Source: an uncultured Collinsella sp.
GTDB taxonomy: Bacteria; Actinomycetota; Coriobacteriia; Coriobacteriales; Coriobacteriaceae
DNA length: 16,208 nt
NCBI GenBank assembly: GCA_900551555.1
Contig: URWC01000028.1
Span: forward strand, 1 to 16,208
Reading direction: 5' to 3'
The position numbers and the translations under genes were made by a program. The stretch's first letter is position 1. Each line of letters opens with the position of its first letter. Below are positions 1 through 6,825 of this stretch, one piece after another. The notes beneath the pieces were generated by a model, which searched no databases, was not told where the DNA came from, and was given only the letters and a program-made list of their open reading frames with translations.

Positions 1-674
1 GCGCGGTCGCCTGCGGCGTACTCGTTGTCGCAGGCGAGCCAGTCTGCCCATGCCTCGTTGGTGCAGCGCATAGGCTGCATCGAGACGATCTCGACACCGG
101 GGGTCGGCTCGATCATGACGCGCCACCAGGCTATGTCGTGCATGTAATCGAGCTGCTCGGGTGTCCAGGATTTGAGCAGACAAGCGGGCAAATTGTCGTG
201 ACAGTCGCGGACCATGCCGGGGATGCTTAAGTAGAGCACCCCGCCTTGCTTTACGTAGGGGAGCAGGCGCTCGCCCAAGTAGTGTGGATCGCGGCCATAG
301 TAGTTGTACGAGTCGATGCTCACGACCGCATCAAAATAGTCGTGCTCAAACGGCAAGCCCTGCGAGGCATCGGCACGGACGGGATGAATCGTGTCACGCG
401 AAATGCCGAGCGAATCAAAGAACGCGCGGTTATCTTGGGGGTCGCTCCACAGATCGACGGCGTACGTGTCAAACCCATATTCGCGTGCAAGCAGGGCGCT
501 GGTGATGCCGGTGCCCGACCCAAGGTCGCAGACGCGAGCGCCGCGGGGGATACTTGCATCGCAAAGGAGCTCTTCGCAGAGCTTGAGGGGGTTCGGCCCC
601 ATAATCTTAGAGCGCACGAGCGCTGTGTCGAAGTTGCTGGCTTTTGGGAAGGATTGAGATTCCTGGGATTGCAT
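1..674 (-). CDS. Class I SAM-dependent methyltransferase, C-terminus cut by window edge
   Basis: The frame is open from an ATG at 674 to the window edge, giving at least 224 residues; the C-terminal end is missing. A GGAAAG ribosome binding site lies just upstream of the ATG. The SAM-binding motif I is clear as VCDLGSGTGITS (about residues 51-62), followed by an acidic residue at the end of strand 2 (TYAVDLW) and a motif with SIDSYNYYG where a catalytic or post-II loop is expected, then a GGVLYLSIPGM strand. This belongs to a family of stand-alone methyltransferases seen in Firmicutes and Actinobacteria that carry an N-terminal MGPNPLKL-like segment. The substrate is not known, and I infer only that a methyl group is transferred from SAM. 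The C-terminal part has WWRVMIEPTPGVEI followed by a Trp-rich AWADWLAC segment typical of the same family. It is followed upstream by a 258-base gap, so it probably has its own promoter. Confidence 0.85.
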   Translation of the reverse strand, partial: MQSQESQSFPKASNFDTALVRSKIMGPNPLKLCEELLCDASIPRGARVCDLGSGTGITSALLAREYGFDTYAVDLWSDPQDNRAFFDSLGISRDTIHPVRADASQGLPFEHDYFDAVVSIDSYNYYGRDPHYLGERLLPYVKQGGVLYLSIPGMVRDCHDNLPACLLKSWTPEQLDYMHDIAWWRVMIEPTPGVEIVSMQPMRCTNEAWADWLACDNEYAAGDR

Positions 675-733
675 TGTTCTTTCCAATCAGGTGCAAATTG
701 GCAGATGACGGAGGCGGAACGGCGCAACAAACC

Positions 734-752
734 ACGGCCGTTGGACGGCCGT
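734..752. other. Perfect 8-bp hairpin in the methyltransferase leader region
   Basis: ACGGCCGT occurs twice, at 734-741 and 745-752, separated by TGG. Because each copy is itself a palindrome, the site is both a direct and an inverted repeat. On the plus strand it is followed by TTTT, but no plus-strand gene ends nearby. It lies about 60-78 bases upstream of the methyltransferase start, so an operator or leader hairpin is as likely as a terminator. The rest of the gap 675-932 shows nothing else I can support. Confidence 0.35.
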
Positions 753-932
753 TTTCATGGTTCTATGCGATTGACCGTTCCCTAAAGAACAATGACCAAA
801 AAGACATCCCCTTGGATGATCGAGATTGGGCCAAGGCCCGTGACGCATTTATTGTAGGACGTTACGCGCTGGCGGGGGATATGCCATTTGTCATAGTTTT
901 GCCGGTGGACTGGACCCCGTTCGTTTCCGCTA

Positions 933-1808
933 CTATTTCCATATCGCGAGTGCGGCGGTGCCCAAAACGATGAAGGCAAGGCCAATGCCGCTTCGGCGCG
1001 AGAGCTTTTCGTTGAAGGCCAGGTGCGCGAACAGCACCGAAACAAGGATCGAGAGCTTGTCGATCTGTACCACGACGCTTACCTGCCCGGCGGCAATGGC
1101 GTAGTAGTAGAACAGCCACGACGCGCCAGTCGCAACGCCCGATGCCACGAGAAACGCGAGTTCATGTCGGTCAACGTGCGTGACCTGCCCCAATTTTCCC
1201 TTGGCCGCTACAATCGCCCACGCCATGGCGAGTACTACACAGGTGCGGATCGCCGTTGCCAGATTGGATTCGACGCCCTCGATGCCAACCTTGGCAAGGA
1301 TGGACGTGAGCGCCGCGAAAACGGCGGCGCCGATGGCGTAGACGAGCCAAGTCCGGTCTTGCTTTTGATCCACGCCAGCTGACTGTCTCTTCTCAATCAT
1401 CAGGAATGTACCGAGGGTGATTGCGGCCGTCCCGATAAGCTTTGCGGCAAGATTACTCGTCTCGCCGAAGAGGACAATGGCGGTAAGCGCGGCGAGTACG
1501 GTGCTCATCTTGTCGACGGGTACGACTTTGTTGACGTTCCCGATGCTGAGCGCCTTGAAGTAACAGATCCACGAGCCGCCGGTGGCAAGTCCCGAGAGAA
1601 CGAGGAACAGCCAGGACCTGGGCGCGATGCTGCCAATGGTTCCGACGGATCCGGAAACACCTGCCATTGCCCAGGAAAATATGAGCACCACGCAGGTGCG
1701 GATGGCGGTCGCAACATCGGAATCGGTGTGTTTGATGCCACATTTGGCCAAAATAGATGTGATGCCGGCAAAGAATGCCGACGCAAACGCTGCAACAACC
1801 CACGACAT
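933..1808 (-). CDS. EamA-family (DMT superfamily) transporter, two EamA repeats
   Basis: This 291-residue protein is made of about ten hydrophobic segments and is the normal length for a two-repeat EamA permease of the inner membrane. Such proteins usually export metabolites or drugs, and the substrate cannot be read from sequence. The start at 1808 is supported by GAGGAGG ten bases upstream. The two halves (about 1-138 and 153-291) are unusually alike: residues 13-48 and 164-199 share 23 of 36 positions, including an identical ATAIRTCVVL block, and both contain the later ATG(G/A)SW and DK(M/L)S motifs. The gene stands 68 bases downstream of the ABC permease gene on the same strand. It could be co-transcribed with it, but I see no clear promoter or terminator in the gap. 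Confidence 0.9.
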   Translation of the reverse strand: MSWVVAAFASAFFAGITSILAKCGIKHTDSDVATAIRTCVVLIFSWAMAGVSGSVGTIGSIAPRSWLFLVLSGLATGGSWICYFKALSIGNVNKVVPVDKMSTVLAALTAIVLFGETSNLAAKLIGTAAITLGTFLMIEKRQSAGVDQKQDRTWLVYAIGAAVFAALTSILAKVGIEGVESNLATAIRTCVVLAMAWAIVAAKGKLGQVTHVDRHELAFLVASGVATGASWLFYYYAIAAGQVSVVVQIDKLSILVSVLFAHLAFNEKLSRRSGIGLAFIVLGTAALAIWK

Positions 1809-1876
1809 GGGTGTGGCGCCTCCTCAGGAACGACTACGCCAGGTCTACGGCGCTCGTCCGATGATACTGCTTGCGG

Positions 1877-2575
1877 CTATAGGTCGCGTGCTTGATAGAC
1901 CTTGGTGCTGACGGTGCAGCTGATTGCAAATAGCACGAACGCCAGGACGGCAATGCCGGCGCACAGACATCCGATGACGGCGGGGTCGGGATTTGCTCCG
2001 GCAAATGACATGAGCCAGTTGCTGATGGGGTTGGAGGAGCTCAGTATTGCCATGGTGCCGCAGCCAAGCAGGGCAAACAGGCCGACGGATAGGCGCAGCG
2101 CCTCCATGTGTCCAAATCGAAAGAATATCGGCTGTGCCAAAAACACCATCATGAGGGAGATGAGCATCGACGCCGCCGAGGCGGTCGCGATTTCAAAGAC
2201 CGTCTGGCCTGCCGAAGGGATGCCCATGTGATCGAAGAGCGGAAGGGCGAGGATGTTCAGAAGCGTAGCCGCGCATGCCATGACGACCGAGAAGACAATA
2301 ATGCACAGGTATCGCGCGCAGATGATGTCTTTGCGCGAGAACGGCAGCGTTGCCCGATAGCGCTCCCAGCCGTTTTGGTTATCGTAGCCAGCCAGCGAGC
2401 TCATGATCATGATGGGCGACATGGCGCTGACCGCACAGGTGCCGGCGCTCATGCCAGAGTCACCATCCGATGCGTTGGCAAGGGTCAGCACGACGAATAT
2501 GAACAGGCCGACGCCGGCGATGCTCGGGAGAAACGAGCGCATGATGGCGGTCTCGGACATAAAGGCGCGTTTCAT
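1877..2575 (-). CDS. ABC-2 type transporter permease
   Basis: The 232-residue protein has about six hydrophobic segments, with a cytoplasmic stretch reading SLAGYDNQNGWERYRATLPF (about residues 60-79) followed by SRKDIICARYL. That stretch is characteristic of the ABC-2 permease subfamily in which the enzyme is paired with a separate ATPase and a GntR-type regulator, as in the ytr locus of Bacillus. The start at 2575 overlaps the ATPase stop by four bases (ATGA), indicating translational coupling, and GAAAGGAAC lies upstream within the ATPase gene. I infer that it forms the membrane part of an exporter in the cell membrane. The cargo is unknown; in related systems it is often a cell-envelope-active peptide or antibiotic, but no sequence feature here proves that. 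Confidence 0.88.
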   Translation of the reverse strand: MKRAFMSETAIMRSFLPSIAGVGLFIFVVLTLANASDGDSGMSAGTCAVSAMSPIMIMSSLAGYDNQNGWERYRATLPFSRKDIICARYLCIIVFSVVMACAATLLNILALPLFDHMGIPSAGQTVFEIATASAASMLISLMMVFLAQPIFFRFGHMEALRLSVGLFALLGCGTMAILSSSNPISNWLMSFAGANPDPAVIGCLCAGIAVLAFVLFAISCTVSTKVYQARDL

Positions 2576-3453
2576 TTGGAGGTTCCTTTCAGCGTAAGGC
2601 GCAGATAGTCATCGATGGAGATCCGGTCGCAGGGAATCTCGGGAAAGGCCTCGAGCGCTTCTCGTCGGTTGGGTACGAGTACGTCAACGCTGTAGGTATG
2701 ACGGGTGGCGCGAGCGCCTTCGACACAAGCCATCAGCTCGGCAGCTTGCGCCTGGGTGCAGTGGGCGATGCCGGTACGGTCGGTAATGTCCTCGCGCGGC
2801 AAATCGAACACGATCGAGCCGTTATCGATGCAGACGACGCGGTCTGCCGCACGTTCAAGATCGGAGGTAATGTGGCTCGAGAACAATATGCTGCGCTGTC
2901 CGTCGGCGACAAAGGCGAGCAACTCGTCGAGCAGTTCCTCGCGTGCCATGGGATCGAGGCCAGCTGTGGCTTCGTCCAAGATGAGCAGCTCGGCCTTGTG
3001 GCTGAGTGCGCACGCGAGTTGCAATTTCATGCCCATGCCGCGGGAGAGATCCTTGACCTTTGCCTTGGGATCCAAGCCGAATCGGTCGATGAGGCCGACG
3101 AACGTGTCGTGGTTCCAGGTGGGGTACGCTGAGCCTACGAGCGCTTCAACCTCGGCCACCTTGAGCGTGGAAGGGAAGGGGCACGTGTCCAGGACAAGAC
3201 CGACGCGGGAGCGCAGGTGGTGTTGCGATTCATTGGGCGCGTTGGCATCGCAGCGCCGCCCAAATAGACGTACCTCGCCGGCATCGAGCTTTATGAGGCC
3301 GAGCGCGGCGCGGATAGTCGTCGTCTTGCCGGCGCCGTTTGCTCCGACAAAGCCGACGATCTGACCGGGCTCTACGGCGAGTGCGACATCGCGCAGCGAA
3401 AAGCGGTCGCTTACACGGCGTGAGGCACCTTTGAGTTCTAGCAAGTTTTGCAT
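2572..3453 (-). CDS. ABC transporter ATP-binding protein
   Basis: The protein is 293 residues from the ATG at 3453, which has AAGAAAGG upstream. Walker A is GANGAGKT (37-44), the signature is LSRGM (136-140), Walker B is LLILDEAT (156-163), followed by GLDP, and the H-switch is SSH (192-194). The position where a Q-loop glutamine is expected reads LVLDTCPF, without a clear glutamine. The C-terminal 80 residues form the extra domain usual for this exporter ATPase type. The open frame continues upstream to 3918, but that part overlaps the regulator gene in another frame and is not convincing as protein. The gene sits between the GntR regulator (23-base gap) and the permease (4-base overlap), so the three form one operon. 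I infer it powers the ABC-2 permease. Confidence 0.92.
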   Translation of the reverse strand: MQNLLELKGASRRVSDRFSLRDVALAVEPGQIVGFVGANGAGKTTTIRAALGLIKLDAGEVRLFGRRCDANAPNESQHHLRSRVGLVLDTCPFPSTLKVAEVEALVGSAYPTWNHDTFVGLIDRFGLDPKAKVKDLSRGMGMKLQLACALSHKAELLILDEATAGLDPMAREELLDELLAFVADGQRSILFSSHITSDLERAADRVVCIDNGSIVFDLPREDITDRTGIAHCTQAQAAELMACVEGARATRHTYSVDVLVPNRREALEAFPEIPCDRISIDDYLRLTLKGTSK

Positions 3454-3476
3454 GGTATAGCCTTTCTTGCAGATGG

Positions 3477-3857
3477 CTACTGCATGGTTTCGGGGGCAAC
3501 AAGGTCGAGCATTTCGTGCAGCTTGTCGCGTGTGACGCCCAGGGTCTCGGCTTGTGCTGCGGCCTGTGCAAGCAGCTCTTCGACATGGCAGAGCTGGTTT
3601 TCGCGCAAGAGCTCTTGGTTGCCCTCGGCGACAAAGCAGCCTTTGCCTTGCACGGTGCAGATAAACCCAAGTTGCTCCAGGTCGGCGTAGGCACGCTTGG
3701 TGGTGATAACGCTCACACCCAGGTCGCTCGCGAGCGCACGAATGCTCGGGAGTTTGGCTCCCGCGGCGAGTGCGCCCGAAAGGATCTGGGACTTGACCTG
3801 CGAGGATATCTGCTCGTAGATGGGTTTGTCGCTCGAATTGGATAGGATAATGTCCAC
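3477..3857 (-). CDS. GntR-family regulator, YtrA subfamily
   Basis: This 126-residue protein has the compact form of YtrA regulators: a winged helix-turn-helix at about residues 10-77 (PIYEQISSQVKSQI, LPSIRALASDLGVS, a TTKRAYADLEQLGF helix and a wing GKGCFVA) and only a short helical tail of about 45 residues for dimerisation, without the large effector domain of other GntR proteins. The start is a GTG at 3857, chosen because AAGGAG lies six bases upstream and because the family begins within a few residues of this point. It is the first gene of the regulator, ATPase and permease operon. Members of this subfamily typically repress their own operon, and an inverted repeat overlapping the predicted promoter fits that. 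Autorepression here is inference. Confidence 0.92.
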   Translation of the reverse strand: MDIILSNSSDKPIYEQISSQVKSQILSGALAAGAKLPSIRALASDLGVSVITTKRAYADLEQLGFICTVQGKGCFVAEGNQELLRENQLCHVEELLAQAAAQAETLGVTRDKLHEMLDLVAPETMQ

Positions 3858-3884
3858 AGCGGCTCCTTAGCTGTTGGGCTACAC

Positions 3885-3918
3885 GTGTATATAACCGGTA
3901 AGCACAGTATATATACAC
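3885..3918. promoter_or_regulatory. Candidate YtrA-type operator (inverted repeat)
   Basis: GTGTATATA at 3885-3893 and TATATACAC at 3910-3918 form a perfect 9-base inverted repeat with a 16-base spacer. The second arm overlaps the predicted -10 box and the first lies just downstream, about where transcription begins. This is the expected placement for autorepression by the adjacent GntR/YtrA protein. Known YtrA sites are palindromic and AT-rich at the centre; this exact sequence is only proposed from position and symmetry. Confidence 0.5.
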
Positions 3919-3935
3919 TATGCACAGTTATGCAA
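3906..3935 (-). promoter_or_regulatory. Predicted promoter of the regulator-ABC operon
   Basis: On the minus strand TTGCAT (3930-3935) is separated by 18 bases from TATACT (3906-3911). A TATATA at 16-base spacing is an alternative -10. Transcription would start about 40 bases upstream of the GTG. The -10 region lies inside the TATATACAC arm of an inverted repeat, so a bound repressor would block polymerase. Confidence 0.6.
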
Positions 3936-3961
3936 GAGGAAAATCGGAATGATTGGCCACC

Positions 3962-4186
3962 GTTTGTCTAAATCTGTAACAACAAGCTCCGAATATCCCA
4001 GCTAGTTGTTACAGATTAAGATGCTGTTTGTCCGCCGGTCCTTTTGTCTCGATTTGTAACATCTGGAGCGGTTTTGGGCGGCTAGATGTTACAGTTCGAG
4101 ATTTTGCCGGCAGGCCCATCCGTTTGTCTCGATCTGTAACAGGTAGAGGTTCAAAACCCGTCTAGATGTTACAGACCGAGACAAAC
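3962..4186. repeat. Three tandem diverged copies of a long hairpin repeat
   Basis: Three units share a left arm related to TTTGTCTCGATCTGTAACA and a right arm with TGTTACAG. Unit 1 pairs 3971-3983 with 4005-4017 (13 bp, perfect; the stem extends outward with one mismatch). Unit 2 pairs 4048-4064 with 4084-4100 (15 of 17, one of the two others a G-T pair). Unit 3 pairs 4122-4147 with 4161-4186 (23 of 26), and its loop contains GGTT/AACC that may extend the stem. Loop sequences differ among units while the arms, especially TGTAACA/TGTTACA, are kept with compensated changes (AAC/GTT in unit 1, CTC/GAG outer pairs in units 2 and 3). The array fills the gene-free stretch between the GntR operon and prfC, which are divergent. 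It is either an interspersed hairpin element of the genome or a multi-site protein target. Confidence 0.8.
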
Positions 4187-4273
4187 TGCTGCGGAGTGCC
4201 GCCGCCGACCGGCAACCAAAGTCCCGACTGATGAATTTGTCCTGATAGGTGCTCTGTTGCAGCATTTCACCGC

Positions 4274-4279
4274 TACAAT
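4274..4279 (+). promoter_or_regulatory. Possible -10 box for prfC
   Basis: TACAAT at 4274-4279 lies 48 bases upstream of the chosen prfC start. No good -35 hexamer is found at 16-18 bases, so this is weak. The stretch 4187-4326 contains nothing else I can support. Confidence 0.3.
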
Positions 4280-4326
4280 AATGCGGTTACAACGACGTAA
4301 TGCACTCAATGCAAGAAAGGATCCGC

Positions 4327-5937
4327 ATGGCAAGCCTGTCGGATGAAATCTCGTCGCGCCGCACATTCGCGATCATCAGCCACCCGGACGCCGGTAAGAC
4401 CACACTTACCGAGAAGCTGCTGCTCTATACCGGCAGCATTCAGACCGCCGGCTCGGTCAAGGGCAAGAGCTCGGCCAAGCATGCCGTTTCGGACTGGATG
4501 GACATCGAGAAGGAGCGCGGCATTTCCGTTACCTCCTCGGTGCTGCAGTTCACCTACAACGGCGCCTGCGTCAACATCCTCGATACCCCTGGCCACCAGG
4601 ACTTTTCGGAAGATACCTACCGTACTCTTATGGCCGCCGACGCCGCGGTCATGGTCATCGACGGCGCTAAGGGCGTCGAGGCCCAGACCAAAAAGCTCTT
4701 TAAGGTCTGCACGCTACGCCACATTCCCATCTTCACCTTTGTGAACAAGCTCGACCACGAGGCTCGCGATCCGTTTGAGCTCATGGAAGAGATCGAGAAT
4801 GTCCTGGGCATCAATACGTATCCCATGAACTGGCCGATCGGCGGCCGCAACTTCCGCGGCGTGTTCGATCGTCAGACCCGTCGCGTTATCGCCTTTGAGG
4901 GCGACGGCCACGCCAACGCCACCAAGAAGGTCGCCGAGGTCGAGGCTGAGCTGGGCGATCCTTCCATGGACGAGCTCATCGGCGAGGAAAACCATAAGAA
5001 CCTGATGGACGATATCGAGCTGCTCGATGGTGCCGGCGACGAGCTCGACTTGGATGCCGTGGCCTGCGGCAAACTGAGCCCGGCGTTCTTTGGCTCGGCG
5101 CTCACCAACTTTGGCGTGGAGCCCTTCCTCAAGGAGTTCCTGCGTCTGGCCCCGACGCCGCGCGCCTATACCGATACGCTCACCAGCGAGCCGGTCGATC
5201 CCTGCCGCGACGACTTTAGCGGCTTTGTGTTTAAGATCCAGGCCAACATGGACAAGAACCACCGCGACCGCATCGCCTTTGTGCGCATTTGCTCGGGTAA
5301 GTTCGAGCGCGGCATGGATGCCTTCCACGTGCAGGGCAACCGCAAGCTTAAGCTTGCCACGGGCACGTCGATGATGGCCGATGACCGCGCCATTGTGGAC
5401 GAGGCGTACGCGGGCGATATCGTGGGCCTGTTCGACCCGGGTATCTTTAGCATTGGCGACACCGTGTGCTCCGGCAAGCGCCACGTGCAGTATCCGCAGA
5501 TCCCGACGTTTGCCCCCGAGATGTTCGCTCGCATTACGCAGGTCGATACGCTCAAGCGCAAGCAGTTCGTCAAGGGTATGGAGGAGCTTGCCCAGGAGGG
5601 TGCCATCCAGATCTTCCGCGAGCTGGGTGCCGGCATGGAGAGCGTCATCGTGGGCGTGGTCGGCGTGCTGCAGTTTGAGGTACTCGAGCGCCGCCTCAAG
5701 GCCGAGTACCGTGTTGAGGTTCGTCGCCAGCCGCTGCCCTATACGGACATCCGCTGGATTCAGAACGACCCCGACACCATCGATATCCCGGGCCTTTCGC
5801 TCACGCGCGACACGCTGCGTGTCGAGGACATGCGCGGCGGTAAGCTGCTGCTGTTCACGAGTCCGTGGAACGTGGATTGGGCAACCGACCACAATCCCGA
5901 CCTTATCCTGTCGGAGTTTGGCAACGTAGCCTTTTAA
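4327..5937 (+). CDS. prfC: Peptide chain release factor 3 (RF3)
   Basis: The 536-residue protein is a full-length translational GTPase of the RF3 type. The GTP-binding motifs are SHPDAGKT (18-25), RGISVTS (64-70), DTPGH (86-90) and NKLD (140-143). The RF3-specific phrases SDWMDIEKERGIS, QDFSEDTYRTL, FVFKIQANMDKNHRDR and VGVLQFEVLERRLKAEY are all present. RF3 acts on the ribosome in the cytoplasm, where it removes RF1 or RF2 after peptide release. I start at ATG 4327 because it has AAGAAAGG six bases upstream and gives the family's usual N-terminus (MASLSDEISSRRTFAII); an ATG at 4300 would add nine residues not found in the family. The gene appears to be transcribed alone, with a strong hairpin after it and a new promoter before the next gene. 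Confidence 0.97.
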   Translation: MASLSDEISSRRTFAIISHPDAGKTTLTEKLLLYTGSIQTAGSVKGKSSAKHAVSDWMDIEKERGISVTSSVLQFTYNGACVNILDTPGHQDFSEDTYRTLMAADAAVMVIDGAKGVEAQTKKLFKVCTLRHIPIFTFVNKLDHEARDPFELMEEIENVLGINTYPMNWPIGGRNFRGVFDRQTRRVIAFEGDGHANATKKVAEVEAELGDPSMDELIGEENHKNLMDDIELLDGAGDELDLDAVACGKLSPAFFGSALTNFGVEPFLKEFLRLAPTPRAYTDTLTSEPVDPCRDDFSGFVFKIQANMDKNHRDRIAFVRICSGKFERGMDAFHVQGNRKLKLATGTSMMADDRAIVDEAYAGDIVGLFDPGIFSIGDTVCSGKRHVQYPQIPTFAPEMFARITQVDTLKRKQFVKGMEELAQEGAIQIFRELGAGMESVIVGVVGVLQFEVLERRLKAEYRVEVRRQPLPYTDIRWIQNDPDTIDIPGLSLTRDTLRVEDMRGGKLLLFTSPWNVDWATDHNPDLILSEFGNVAF

Positions 5938-5946
5938 CGCACCAGT

Positions 5947-5970
5947 GCGGTGGCCCTGCGGGGCCGCCGC
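5947..5970 (+). terminator. GC-rich hairpin after prfC
   Basis: GCGGTGGCCC (5947-5956) pairs with GGGCCGCCGC (5961-5970) around a TGCG loop: 10 base pairs with one G-T pair, starting ten bases after the prfC stop. No T-run follows, so it may slow or protect the 3' end rather than act as a classical intrinsic terminator. Confidence 0.5.
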
Positions 5971-5979
5971 GCCGATTGC

Positions 5980-6008
5980 TTGCCTGATGCCGCGTGAGCG
6001 GCTATCAT
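5980..6008 (+). promoter_or_regulatory. Predicted promoter of the VUT transporter-SDR operon
   Basis: TTGCCT (5980-5985) and TATCAT (6003-6008) are separated by exactly 17 bases. Transcription would begin near 6015 and give a leader of about 80 bases that contains the predicted riboswitch. Confidence 0.6.
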
Positions 6009-6037
6009 ACCCACCGTCGTCTCAAGACCGGGGCGTC

Positions 6038-6087
6038 CGAGCAGTTCGGGTCCGATATCCTGCTCGTTAAACCTAAAACCAAAGGAG
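6038..6087 (+). promoter_or_regulatory. Candidate preQ1-I riboswitch overlapping the ribosome binding site
   Basis: The leader has a 7-bp stem CGAGCAG/CTGCTCG (6038-6044 with 6060-6066) enclosing a 15-base loop that begins TTC and ends in ATATC, then an A-rich tail running into AAAGGAG (6081-6087). This matches the compact H-type pseudoknot plan of preQ1-I: UUC directly after the first stem strand, a cytosine directly before the second strand (6059, where preQ1 would pair), and a tail segment that can pair back to the loop. Here GGT (6049-6051) can pair with ACC (6078-6080), immediately before the Shine-Dalgarno, or with ACC (6071-6073). Folding would mask the ribosome binding site when preQ1 is plentiful, so control would be translational. 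The downstream gene belongs to the queuosine-precursor transporter family, a known target of this riboswitch class. The assignment is by eye; no covariance model was run. Confidence 0.6.
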
Positions 6088-6093
6088 TACATA

Positions 6094-6816
6094 ATGATCA
6101 AGAAGGTCATGGAGGACTATAAAGTCCTGTTGCGGAGCATTCCCGCGGCAACGGTTTCGCTGTTTTTCGTGAGCGTCATCATGATGAACCTGCTGGCCAA
6201 CAAGGAGCTTATCAGCTTGCCGTATCTGGCACTCGACTGCGGCTTTGTGGTGAGCTGGGTTTCGTTTTTGTGCCAGGACATGATCTGCAAGCGCTTTGGC
6301 GCCAAGGCATCCATTAAAATCTCTATCCTCGCGCTGCTGGTCAACCTCGCCGTCAGCCTGTGCTTTTGGGCGTGCTCGCTCACGCCCGGCATGTGGGGCG
6401 CTTACTACGACACGGGCATGATCGAGGTCAACACCGCCCTTAACGCCACCATCGGCGGCACCTGGTACGTGGTGCTGGGCTCTTCGCTGGCAATGCTCGT
6501 TTCTGCCGTGGTTAACTCCACGCTCAACCAGTCGCTTGGCCGTATGCTCAAAAAGAATAACTTTGCGAGCTTTGCCTTCCGCTCCTATGTGTCCACGGGT
6601 GTTGGCCAGTTTATCGACAACTTGGTCTTTGCCATTGTGGTGAGCCACACGTTCTTTGGTTGGACCTGGGTGCAGGTCCTTATGTGCTCGCTGACCGGCG
6701 CTGTCGCCGAGCTGCTGTGCGAGGTCTTCCTGAGCCCCGTGGGCTACAGGGTCGTGCGCGGCTGGGAGCGCGAGAATGTGGGTTCCGAGTACCTCGAGCG
6801 CCACGCAACCGCCTAA
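6094..6816 (+). CDS. VUT/YhhQ-family queuosine precursor transporter
   Basis: The 240-residue protein has about six hydrophobic helices and the hallmark segments of the VUT family (COG1738): MNLLANKEL near residues 29-37, a LALDCGFVVSWVSFLCQDM stretch with KRFGAKASIK after it, and in the C-terminal half RSYVSTGVGQFIDNLVFA and a GAVAELLCEV helix. E. coli YhhQ of this family imports the queuosine precursors preQ0 and preQ1 for tRNA modification. I infer the same role here, supported by the preQ1-type leader. Such salvage is expected in a gut organism that may not make queuosine de novo. The start at 6094 follows AAAGGAG. The SDR gene begins nine bases after its stop, so the two are probably co-transcribed. 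Confidence 0.88.
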   Translation: MIKKVMEDYKVLLRSIPAATVSLFFVSVIMMNLLANKELISLPYLALDCGFVVSWVSFLCQDMICKRFGAKASIKISILALLVNLAVSLCFWACSLTPGMWGAYYDTGMIEVNTALNATIGGTWYVVLGSSLAMLVSAVVNSTLNQSLGRMLKKNNFASFAFRSYVSTGVGQFIDNLVFAIVVSHTFFGWTWVQVLMCSLTGAVAELLCEVFLSPVGYRVVRGWERENVGSEYLERHATA

Positions 6817-6825
6817 GGAGCAAGT

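Noticed and set aside
3454..3918. N-terminal extension of the ABC ATPase to 448 residues
   Set aside because: It overlaps the GntR gene in another frame, is rich in Arg/Cys/Pro of low-quality composition, and the ATG at 3453 has a proper ribosome binding site and gives the family's normal start.
3962..4186. Hairpin array as a CRISPR array
   Set aside because: Units are palindromic over their full length, only three exist, repeats are diverged and the unit spacing is not that of repeat plus unique spacer; no cas gene is nearby.
4300..4326. Upstream ATG start for prfC
   Set aside because: It adds nine residues not seen in RF3 proteins and lacks a ribosome binding site; ATG 4327 has one at correct spacing.
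4714..5892. Long open frame antisense to prfC (392 codons)
   Set aside because: It mirrors the codon structure of the GC-rich prfC gene, has no family resemblance and no ribosome binding site that I can see.
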